Assembly (NCBI GenBank): GCA_021014325.1
Contig: CM037463.1
Coordinates: 21,398,026-21,462,025, forward strand
Reading direction: 5' to 3'
DNA length: 64,000 nt
Source: Plazaster borealis
Taxonomy: Eukaryota; Echinodermata; Asteroidea; Forcipulatida; Labidiasteridae
Shown: one piece after another, positions 25,901-37,900 of the stretch
Numbering within the stretch: position 1 is the stretch's first letter
Layout: the number at the start of each line of letters is the position of its first letter
The notes under the pieces: model-generated
What the model was told of the DNA's origin: nothing
Seen by the model: only the letters and a program-made list of their open reading frames with translations
Database searches by the model: none
Position numbers and translations under genes: made by a program

Positions 25901-28900
25901 TATTTTTTCATTGAACTTACTTTTTTGATGAAAATGACACACATTCATATGCGGGTATGCACTACTCGCGCATGACTGATTTATTGCGTTCCATTTTATG
26001 GAATCTATAACACACCGGAATTGTATAGAGGCACTGATATGGAAGCGTACCAAGCTTTTGCAAAGGTTTGCACACAGACATGGATGCACTCAAATGGCGG
26101 TAAATTTTCCGCTACATGCCACCAATTTATCTCACGTAAATTTGTTCAAATTGTATCCTTACCTGGGTTGACAGAATGTATACAGAGAGGCACAGGCACT
26201 TAGAACGGCTACAAAGTTTCAAAAATCATGAAAAATGAGCCATTTTCGGGTCTACGGTGGTCTTGACAATGCTGCTTGCTTACACTCCGTTTTAGTCACT
26301 TCGGTTCGAGTACAGTGCGCGCGCGAGAGTTCCGTCCGCGCGATGAAATGTGCGCTTGATTTTTCATTTTTAAAAGGTCAAATTTTGGGTTTAAGCTACC
26401 AATTCCTCACAAGGAATATTACAAAAAGGGAAATGAAGTCCAACACCCATTACAAAATCAATTAAATCCCTTAGAAAGTGGTGGCATGATACGGAAATTT
26501 TTCCGAAATGGCTTAAAAAAACTAAGGTTAAGTTAGTGCTCTAGTTAGAATAATACACAGGGCTCGAGTTTTGGAGGAGAATTCACAAGACTACACAGGG
26601 CTTGATGCTCATTATGTTTAGTGGTCCAAAATTCTTTTTACAGAACCAGAATCAAAATGAGAAGAAAAAACTACACAGTTTAAAGGGATTTTATACATTT
26701 GGTAATTGGAACCCACTGTTTGTTTCAATCCTATATAGTTGTAGATATATACCATAAAACTAACATGTGAAAATTTCATATCAAAAGGTGGTAGCGTTTT
26801 TGAGATATTGCCGAAAATCTGGAGCGGTTATGTCCACACCGGAAGAATAATCTGCAATTGGAATACACTATCTGACAAACGTTGCCGTCAGGAACGCTTC
26901 TCAGATTCAAATTTTGGGGGATAAAAAGTGATATCTTTTTCCATAACCGCAGTACTTCAAAGTGAAAGGTTTCTCAAAACACATTATACTATCCAAAGCT
27001 GCTGTACTTCTTACCAAGTAAGTTTTTATTGCCATTAATTTTCAGAGTCATTACCAAACGTATACAGACCCTTTAATATATAAAACTGTATTCCTGACAA
27101 GGCAGACCTTTTTTTTTTACTCGAGGATAACTCAAAAACTAGAGGATGAGATTGAAAATAACTCTCCCCCCCCAAAAAAAAAAAAAAAACCCAACAAACA
27201 AGCAATAGTGCAATATTCCACCAAAGGTATAATCAAAGGTATTATACAGGATTGGTAAGGATAAAAAACATTGTTTAATTTCAGTCTGAAAGCTTACTGA
27301 TTATGAAGTTCATACTAAAGCCATTTTTTTCTGTGAAATATTTCCCTCTGCAATGAAGTCGTAATCAAGGAAAATGTACATCTGAAAACCGAAATTAAGG
27401 GCAATGTGTTTACATGCTGAAAATTTGTGCATGGTTTGTTCACTATTTTCTACTGACTCACACAACGGATTAAGCCCAAATTTTCACAGGTTTGTTATTT
27501 CATGTATATGGTTGATCACACAAAACATGAACACAATCCTGTATAATATCTTGTATAATATTGTGTATATTCGGTTTGCTGTGTAGATTTTGCTCTTTGA
27601 AAACTTGTCTTGCTATGTATTCTACTGCCGCGGAGTACATTTTGAAATTCGGGAGACTATTCTACTGTAGAATACATAGCAAGACAACACCTCACCATGC
27701 AATGCCTCAAACCTTTAATATTCTGAAGGTTTATTTGTTATAAATGAAGAGAACCCAACGGAAATTAATGCAGTGTTCTGGTACTCTCTTTCATTAAGAA
27801 TTGAGTTGAAAATAATAGTGCAATATTCCTCCAACAGGAGTCTAAGTTACAAATTAAATGTAGTGACGCCAAACCTACATGAAATTAAAAGGGGATTAAA
27901 ATGTCTAGTTTCAGTTTTGGATGTTAGCCTATAAGTTGATACATGATAGCATCGTTTTACTTGATTGCATCCAGGAGAAGATAAACTATGAAACTTGAGT
28001 CGTATTTTTTTTTCTTTCTTTTTTCAGACATTATGTGTAGGCAGGCATGATATTTATTCTATTTTAATCAGATTCCTTCTTTGTCTTTCTTTCTTTTTTT
28101 TCGTGTCCCTCAGAAATAGCACAAAAAGCCTATGCAATATTTTCCCTTTTTTGGGGGGTGTTTTTTCTTGCTTTTTTTTTTTCCAAGGGTTTGATATCAC
28201 GCCTGGTAGGTTATTGATGAATTACACATGAAGCGACAAATTAGGCAAGTGGCCACAGCGTTCAGGTGCCTATTATCTATGGCCTCTGATGGCATTAGGC
28301 AAGTGGTCACAATATACAGGTTCAATGTCATGGAGTGAGTAAATGGCCACAAAATACAGGTTTCCCATTATGAGTTACCTTCAATATATTTGGTTTGCGG
28401 TAACACCATGTGTGTATCTACTTGCCAGGTAGAGTTTGTTCTTAGAGAACTGTCTTGCTTAATTCTACTAGGAGACTCCTGACGATGACTAGAGCAAGCT
28501 AGTCGAAACGTTGAGACCAATCCAAGAACTGACTCCGCGGTAGTACAGTTAATTACGATCCTATAAGCTAAAGTAGTAGTCCCAACCTATTTCTATACCA
28601 TCCGCCCAAGTATAGTTAATAAACAGGACAGTTCTTTTCAGACTGAGAAGTCTCCCGAACACCCGAACAATCTACTCCGCGGTAGTAGAATTAAGCAAGA
28701 CAGTTCTCTAAGAACAAACTCTACCTGGCAAGTAGATACACACATGGTGTTACCGCAAACCAAATATATTGATACCTCACCATGCAATGCCTCAGAGTTA
28801 CCTTCAGTAACTTTAGGCAAGTGGCCTCAACATGCAGGTTCCTCTCATTGAGTACAGCATATAATAATAGGTAGTTGGCCATAATATACAGGTTCTTTAG

Positions 28901-31900
28901 ATCAATCAGGTCCAGTGACATGACTGCAAGTGGTCACAATACACAGGTTTCTGTCACTAGATACATGTAATAACATCAGACAGTCGACAACAATCAAACG
29001 TACGCCTATAATTTTTGGGGTGGCTGATGGCTCCTGTGCCCAGGGCCAAATATCATAAAGCTGTTAAGCAGGAAATGATGCTTAGCAAATTTTTCTGCTT
29101 AGCAAAAATTAACAGAGAACCAGTCAAAAACAGTATATACTACATAGTATTTTGGCTGGTGACCTGTTTGTGCTAAGAATTTTGTTTTTCTGTGCGAAGC
29201 ACTTTTTTGTACGTACGAGCGTTATGAAATTGGACTCTGGTAGCTGCGTAGTACGAGATATAATTACATGTATAAGGTTTTGTATTGTTTTCTTGCGTTT
29301 CACAGTTGAAAGCTGTCAAGACTGGTTCGGTATCATGGGCAGCAGCCACGTCACTGTCGTACTTCTATATGGTAAGTCTCAAACAATACACCAAACCCTT
29401 AATTTCTTACAAACTTTGTCTGTTAACTTATCATGCCCTTAATGACTTTGCCCCTACTCTACATTTCTTGCCTCATTCATTCTCCCTCAGTCACTCGTCC
29501 TGGTCTAAGATCATCTAGAGCCCCTAAACTTGTTTGAGTCTCGTTCCAAAAGAAGTTTGGGGGGACACAGGGCATTTGCAACAGCTTCTCCTCGTTTTCG
29601 GAATTTGTTACCGCTGCACATACAAACATAAAGCTCAACTTAAAACGCATTTTGATGTCTCTAGCTTTTTCTCACTCATTGTAATTTGCATTTTTCATTG
29701 TCATTTTCCATGCATGTAAGTTGTAAGTTTTTTTATAGGTATTTTGTACTGTGGAGGCGCCTTGAGCACTCTTAGGGTGGAAGAGCTCGTTATAAATTTT
29801 GTTATTATTATTGTTATTACATATTTAGTTGCAAAAATAGTATTTAATGGCCTGACGTTTCGACTTTTGCAGAGTCTTTCTCAAGGCTAAACAAAAACAC
29901 CATATTTAGTTTTGTGCACTGTTGTGCCGCCATATACAACCCGTGCAGTTAAATGGTTTCAAATGGTTGATCAACTCACTGGTAAGTTTTAACAAGAGTA
30001 GGAAGGTTAAAGTCTTTAGGAAGAGTTTGAAATGGAATCAAGATCAGGGACCAAATTGTATTCCAGGGCCCAAATTTATAGAGCTGCTTAAGCAGAAAAT
30101 AGTGCTTACAAATTTTCTGCTAAGCAAAAACAAGCAGGATACCAGTCACAGGTTGTACTTTTGATTTGTTGTCTTGGCTTGTAACCTTAGACAGGTTAGC
30201 ATAATTTTGTTGTGCTTAGCAACTTTTTTTTTTTTTTTTTTTGCTGAAGCAGCTCTCTGAAATTGGGCCCAGGTTTTACGACAAATATCATGGAGAGGTT
30301 TTCGGCATTTAAAACAAAATGTTTTATTTGTTGCAGGTGTCGGCATGGGGAGGGTACGTTTTCATCATCAATTTAATTCCCCTTCATGTATGTGTGTTAC
30401 TGCTGATGGGTAGGTTCTCATACAGGATCTATGTAGGTAAGTGACTTGACCTTTAAAGGTAGGGTCATAGATTGGAAAACTACTCCAAAAAGTAATGACC
30501 ATAAAAACTTACTCAGTGATAAGCACTGCAGCTGTTGATAGTATAAACTATTTTGAGAAAGGATTCCCTTCGAAGTAATATGGTTTGGATAATTTTTTCT
30601 CCCCAAAATATTTGAAGAAACGATTCATGCATGTATCGTTGTGTGTTGGTGTCCGTTCGCGAATGCTGCGGCCAGAGATGCGGTTGGTACCCGCTGTCAC
30701 CTCGCTAAATGTTGGAAGATTCGACATTCTTGTGAAAATACCATGACACTTTTGACAGTTTTTTTTTGTTTTCTCAGCCAGAAGACCCTGTTTTCAGCTG
30801 AAACTTTCACATGTGACTGTTATTACATCTGTCTTCAAAATTTGCCTTTAAATCAGCATTATGTTGACAAAAACCAATCTATGACCCTACCTTTAATAAT
30901 AACAATAATAATAGTGGTTCTTATATAGTGCTCTATTCTGTCACTCAGTGACGCTCAAGACACTCCAACATTTTCACCCCTGGTCACTGGGCCATTTATT
31001 TCATTCCTTAAACCGTCTCAGCTCCCTTTGGAGTATACAGTGTGTGTTGTCAAATATTATGTAGCTCACCAAGCGAAATCAATCACAAGAACCATCTCTG
31101 CGCTCACAGGTACCCATTTACCCCTGGGTGAAGAGAGGCAATTAATAATAGTTAAGCGTCTTGCTCAAGTACTCAAGTGTCCTGACCAGGATTCGAGCCC
31201 ACATCCTGATGACTTAGCCACCAGAACCTGAGTCCAATGCTCTAAACTGCTCAGCCACAAAACACAATTCAGCCAAGGTCAATGACCCTCATAAATACAA
31301 ACTACAGGGGTGGTAATTAACGAAAGCTTACTGATTGTAAAGTTTATAGCGATACCATTCATCCAGAGAATTAGTTCCATCTGAAATACTGTCAAACCAG
31401 AGAAGATAGCATTCGAGGACCCCACAAATCACCATACTTTGATGGGAAGTTCTGAATCTGCGACTTGTGCCGGCGCTCTACCAACTGAGCTATCTAGGCC
31501 TAATGTTGGCAGTCTCCTTATGTTGTCAATATCTTTGTTCGGTGGTGCCAGTCAGAAGCCATTCAACCTGTAACTGCTGTATAGCCAGGGATCACACCCA
31601 TGTTTACGATACAACCTGGGAAGCGGCAGCAGAGGGATCACCTCAAGGGGATGCGACTTTTCATTTCAAATATCAAGTAATAATTCACAAGGGGAAACTG
31701 ACTGGGTAAATTTAAATAAGTTGGGGTTGAGCACTGAACAAAATTGACTCGAGCGGACTTGAACCTGTGACCTCCGGATTAACGTGCCTACTTTTCTTTT
31801 CTTTTTTCGCCCACAGCTTTTACAGTGTTCTACATCTTAGGGACAGTGTTTTCAATGCAGGTGCCTTTTGTTGGGTTCCAGCCTGTACGGACCAGTGAGC

Positions 31901-34900
31901 ATATGGCAGCCGCAGGTGTGTACTGAATAAACTTACGAGGGCCCAACTTCATAGAGCTACTTAAGCACAAAAAGTAGCTAAGCATAACAAAATTACGCTT
32001 ACCAGATTAAGGCTACCAGCTAAACTACCTTGTCACAAGTACAATTTGTGACTGGTATCCTGCTCATTTCTGCTTAGCAGAAAATTGTTAAGCAATATTT
32101 TCTGCTTAAGCAGCTCTATGAAATTGGGCCCTGCATAAAGCATGTAAGCACAAAAACTTCCTAAGCACAGAAAACTGTTGCTTAAGAAAAATGGGTTACC
32201 AGCCAAAATACCATAAAGTTAACATTCCTCTGACTGGTACCCCACTCATTTCTTGCTGAGCAAAGAAATTTGCTGAGCAGAATTTTCTGCTAAACAACTT
32301 TATGAAATTGGGCCCTGATGTCATCACCTGCGATAAATCTTGGGTGTGCCATTTTGGGAGTCAGATTCTCTATGTGTTACTGTGCAGTGTCTTTAAGAAA
32401 TTCATCTTCATGTCAGATAATGTCTTTTACAAAAATTTGGACAGACTTACAGCGGACGTTTTTTAAACGCCTGGAACAACTTGGGATTTTCCAAAACTTT
32501 TTGCTGACAGCTGGACAGCTGTCAATTTTTTATCCACCCGAACTTTCCATTGAGTAGCGAGCTCAGGCAGGCACCTACCGTGATACACTTCGTTTGACCT
32601 GTACAAAAAGTGACAACAGGTTCTGGAAAAAGTGCCTTGTAAAATCTCTTTCCGGGGGTTATTGTGTAATCACAGATTCCAGACCTTTGTCCTATTGTTG
32701 TACAAATGTGGCAATTAAGAATAGACAGGCTGCCATCATTGTTCATCATTATATTCGGCTCAATGGTAGGTAGGTCTGAGCATTCTGAGATTCCAGCATA
32801 CCATGGCAGATTTTCGGCCGTGTCTCAGGGTCGAGGTTCTGTGAATCATGGTGAGTGCCTACTCAATTTTCTAACACGACAACATCAAAGCCCGGAACTA
32901 ATTATGAGAACCTTTGTTGTCTTTCCTTTGTCAAGTCAGGGTTTCATTGTGGCAACGATATTTTCAAACCAAAATGTTTACTCAAGAAGCTTCAAAAGTT
33001 GTGGAAAATTACTACCGACTAGGTATTAATTTTTTCATAAAGTACTGACAAGAAGTGGTTAAAATTGTTATTGCATCTGGTGCTAATATTTCAGAAGGAA
33101 AAAATGGCACATATAACAGATTCATGGGTTGTTTATTCTCTTGCCTTTTAAAGGCACTGTACACGTTTGGTAATTACTCAAAATATATATTAGCATAAAA
33201 ACTGACTTGGTAACGAGCAACAGAGAGCTGTTGATAGTATAAAATATTGTGAGAAACGACTCCCTCTGAAGTAACGTAGTTTTTGAGAAAGAGGTAATTT
33301 CTCACTAAAATAATAAAAACTTCTTGTAAGAAGTTTTTATTCCTATCTGAAAGCACACAAATTTGTACAACAAGGGTGTTTTTTCTTTCATCATTTTCTT
33401 GCAACTTTGATGACCAATTGAGCCCAAATTTTCACAGGCTTGTTATTTTATGCATATGTTGGGATACACCAAGTGAGAACACTGGTCTTTGACAATTACC
33501 AAATTGTACGATGCCTTTAAGTCTTGAAAAGTAAGATAAGATTTAGACACAGTTTACTTTGCACATGACAGTCTCTCACAAAATTGGCAAAACTTTGCTG
33601 TGTCTTTAAAGTCTCTGTGATGCACAGGTGCAGTGTCAGTCGGGGGAAAAAAACAATATGGGAAATCATCAATTTTTCACTAAGACACACCCTAGTTTGA
33701 CATGGTTAATAATGCAGTCAGGTCCACAGTTGTCATAACCAACTCTAATACATATTTAATAGTACCTTATTAAAGATGCGAATAGGACTTTTTTCGTCAG
33801 AATTTCTCCTCATTTCAGGTGGGGTTTTGAAGGGGTTTTTTAACAGGTTTTTTTTACAGAACTCACTTGCCCCAAATGTGTTTCAAAAATATTATTGAAT
33901 TTGCCTTTCAAAACAAAAAAACTTGTGTGTGTCCCAAACTCCGATGACACATTTGCGGTGATGTAGAGAGTCTGCAAACTATCAGACAAATTTTTAATGC
34001 ACTGGAAATTTTATTAATTCATCTCCAGATCAAAAGAAGACTGCTACCCACTGTTCAAAAATGTTGTTTTTTTTATTCACAATGTCTTCCTTGTGAAGTG
34101 CATGTAATTTTAGTAAAAACTGAGAAAGGTTTTTTTGTTTTGTTTGTGGGGTTTTTATTTTTATAATGAACCTTATTTCTATAGCACACATCTCCTGTGC
34201 TCATGGCGCTCATACCAATAGACCTAAATTATAAAGAAAATGATCTAAGCAATTTACAAAACTATTCTTACAAAAAATTCAATAAGTACTAAATAAAAGA
34301 TAAAGATAAACAATTGGCAGTAGACAAAAGATAAACATATTAACTATGAATGGAAAAACAACTGAACATCAGAAACTTTTTTTACAAGGAAATCAAGAAG
34401 CAATGAGAAATTGCTTAACTAGGTTGGTCTTCAGACCCCGTTTAAAACTGACCGTGGAGCTTGATTTTCAAAAATTCAATAAGCACAAGATAAAAGATAA
34501 ATATAGACAAATTTTGGTTTCGTTCTCTCCCCCTCCACCCCAGTTTCAATTGAAGAAGACTACTTTTATTTCAATCATCGAGTTGACAATAAACACACAT
34601 GTACATTGAACTTACTTGCCAACACTTGCATCGAGAAAACACTGAGAAAACTGGATTTGTTTTTTTGGGGAGGGGTTTTTTTTGTCAGTGAAAAAATAAG
34701 AAATTCCTTTTGGGAGTCAATTTACCAAAACATGACAGTATTTTAGACAAAACAATTTTTAAACAGTTATTGATATCATTGCCAGTTCAGAAATGAATTA
34801 ACCTTCTAGACCTTTTTATAATCCTTGTTTAACGTTTGATTTCCAGTCCTTACAAAAAATTGTAGACTCCCTTTAAAAGCAGATCTGTCAGAGATGGTGA

Positions 34901-37900
34901 CAAAAGCACCTTGAATTTGAGATGCGTAAACATCCATTTCCCACGGCTCAAAAGTGGTATTCTTGCATTTTAATTTAAGTAGTGAAATTGGATAAGTCAG
35001 TGACAAATCCAGCAAGTGGGAAAAAGAGCCTAAAAAGCATACTGTGGAATAGTCAAAGCCTTAGGCCATGTGGTCACATCCATACAAAGCAGGATTTAGG
35101 CTTAATTTTTAGAAGGAAGCGGGATTCTTTAAAGGCACTGAACACGCTTGGTAATTGTCAAAGACCAGTGTTCTCACTTGGTGTATCCCAACATATGCAT
35201 AAAATAACAAGCCTGTGAAAATTTGGGCTCAATCGGTCATCGAAGTTGCAAGAAAATGATGAAAGAAAAAACACCCTTGTTGTACAAATTTGTGTGCTTT
35301 CAGATAAGAATAAAAACTTCCTGCAAGAAGTTTTTATTATTTTAGTGAGAAAATTATCTCTTTCTCAAAAAATACGTTACTTCAGAGGGAGTCGTTTCCT
35401 ACAATGTTTTATACTATCAACAGCTCTCCGTTGCTTGTTACCAAGCAAGTTTTTATGCTAATATTTGTTTTGAGTCATTACCAAACGTGTACGATACCTT
35501 TAAAAGCCTTGCTGTCTACTTAAATGGGTGGCAACTTAGTCTCACACGCCAGGAGTTAATAACAGGTTTGAAAGCTACTCTGGGGAAATCAATATCACCC
35601 AGACATAATTATGGAATATTATTTCTCACAGCTTGGCGTGATTTGTTTTGATATGTTTCTCGACACACCCAGGTACCTTTGCGTTACTCCAGGCGTACGC
35701 ATTCCTGAAATACGTCCAAGATTTCCTGTCCAAGAAGGAGTTCAGGGCCTTGTTTTTCTTTGGCGTGGTGGGAACCGCTGGCGTTGTGTTCCTAGCCGTC
35801 GTTCTTCTTACTTATGCAGGTAAGACTGGCTTGAAAGCAGAAAGCATTGGCAGGGAATGGGAGGGAGGCTGATATAGACCTAGTCCTTGAATATCTGTTT
35901 TGATGTTTTAAACTGTTAGGGTACTTTGCTAAGCATGATCAGTTTGGCAGTACAGTCTAGCTGTTTGGGCCCCTTGCTAAGCATGATCAGTTTTACAGTA
36001 CAGTCTTCACTCAGACTGTTTGGGTCCCTTGCTAAGCATGATCAGTTTGGCAGTACAGTCTAGCTGTTTGGGCCCCTTGCTAAGCATGATCAGTTTTACA
36101 GTACAGTCTTCACTCAGACTGTTTGGGTCCCTTGCTAAGCATGATCAGTTTGGCAGTACAGTCTAGCTGTTTGGGCCCCTTGCTAAGCATGATCAGTTTT
36201 ACAGTACAGTCTTCACTCAGACTGTTTGGGTCCCTTGCTAAGCATGATCAGTTTGGCAGTACAGTCTTCACTCAGACTGTTTGGGTCCCTTGCTAAGCAT
36301 GATCAGTTTGGCAGTACAGTCTTCACTCAGACTGTTTGGGTCCCTTGCTAAGCATGATCAGTTTGGCAGTACAGTCTTCACTCAGACTGTTTGGGTCCCT
36401 TGCTAAGCATGATCAGTTTGGCAGTACAGTCTTCACTCAGACTGTTTGGGTCCCATGCTAAGCATGATCAGTTTGGCAGTACAGTCTTCACTCAGACTGT
36501 TTGGGTCCCATGCTAAGCATGATCAGTTTGGCAGCTGAGACTGTTTGGGTCCCTTGCTAAGCATGATCAGTTTGGCAGTACAGTCTAGCTGTTTGGGTCC
36601 CTTGCTAAGCATGATCAGTTTGGCAGTACAGTCTTCACTCAGACTGTTTGGGTCCCTTGCTAAGCATGATCAGTTTGGCAGTACAGTCTTCACTCAGACT
36701 GTTTGGGTCCCATGCTAAGCATGATCAGTTTGGCAGTACTGTCTTCACTCAAACTGTTTGGGTTTGATTATTTGAGTGTACTTGGCCCCTTTCTAAGCCT
36801 GATCACTTCTTCAGTGCAGTCCTCAATCAAGCAGAATCAGAACCAGGACTTCAAATGAGTTCTGGGGGAAGTCGGAGCTAATTATGATTCTGCAGATGCG
36901 TAGTGGTATAATTCTGTTGATTTTTCTTCTCTTAGGTTATGTTGCACCGTGGAGTGGGAGGTTCTATTCCCTGTACGATACAGGGTAAGTATGCTCTCGG
37001 TAAACTACTCTTAATTCAACGAGACGCTTCTTAATCTCCAGGGTAATCAAACTTTAATGAACCAATCCCAGCAGTGATGCCGCAGGGAAGAGGTCACTTT
37101 TACAAGCCTCTGAAATTGTGGGTTACCGACTATTTATCTAAATAAAACTCTGTCGTATTTGTTTATCGATGCCTCATACATTTTTAAGTTGTCTTGTTAA
37201 GGTTTCTGAACCCTAAGGGGTTTTTAAATAAATATCTGTACTTCCTACTCTGGAATAAGTAAGTGTACAGAAAAATGAGTTGAATAGTGGGGAAAATGTA
37301 ACGATTCCAGCAATATTTTACTCAAGTTTTTGCTCAGTAATTTCCACAGAAAATGGGTCACACCGATTGATTGGTGGACTTAAAGGTAGTGTCATCGTTT
37401 TGGGTTTTTTCACTTAATTCTGATTTATAGGCAAGATTATCAAGAAAGATACAATAAAAAGTCACCTGTGAAAGTTTCTGATAAATACAGTGTCTACTTG
37501 TTTGGAAAACTGGAAAAAAACTGTCACAGTATTTTCATGAAGAACGTCGAATCCATCCACGTTTAGCAAGGTGACAGCGGGTTCCAACCGCATCTCTGGC
37601 TGCAGCATTTTTACAAACGGACACCATGGAAATTTGAATCCCCAAAAGTCGCGATCTTTGAAGAATCAAATTTGTCAACATACTTTTATTGATTTCTAAT
37701 CAACGGGGGCACTTTAGACGAAATAATTTTGCAGGATGCTTACTACCAATGCTAGCTTTATAAAGCCTGATTCATGCATATTGCCATTGGTCCTGTGGTG
37801 TTTAAACAGGCATTTGGCCAGCGGACCACTGTTAAGGGAGAAAACTGACCTTACCTTCAAACAAAAACATAACTGAGAGACTTCATAGGCTTTTATTTTC

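Larger units (their letters stand above)
20036..29305 (+). other. STT3B: STT3B intron 5 (9.3 kb), repeat-rich
   Basis: No exon supported. It holds two diverged units of the intron-2 satellite (20316-20515), SINE-like TATATAGCGC pieces (21299-21560, 24222-24400), three family B copies (22436, 23168, 26680), a SINE (25005-25250), duplicated sequence at 23890-24190 and 27236-27490, an 89-bp foldback with a hammerhead-like core (28381-28772), and a family M copy (29041-29238). The rest is AT-rich. Confidence 0.75.
31916..35672 (+). other. STT3B: STT3B intron 8 (3.8 kb)
   Basis: Contains two adjoining family M copies (31938-32133, 32140-32317) and two family A copies in opposite orientation (33149-33520 plus, 35129-35503 minus). 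The remainder, 32320-33140 and 33530-35120, is AT-rich with no exon or element I recognise. Confidence 0.7.

Noticed and set aside
33174..33404. A 76-codon minus-strand frame (starting [11 protein letters not shown]) also seen near 35246, 40229 and 41652
   Set aside because: It recurs because family A elements are copies of each other. The copies carry frame-changing indels, and part of the frame is the element's internal palindrome, so I do not count it as a gene.
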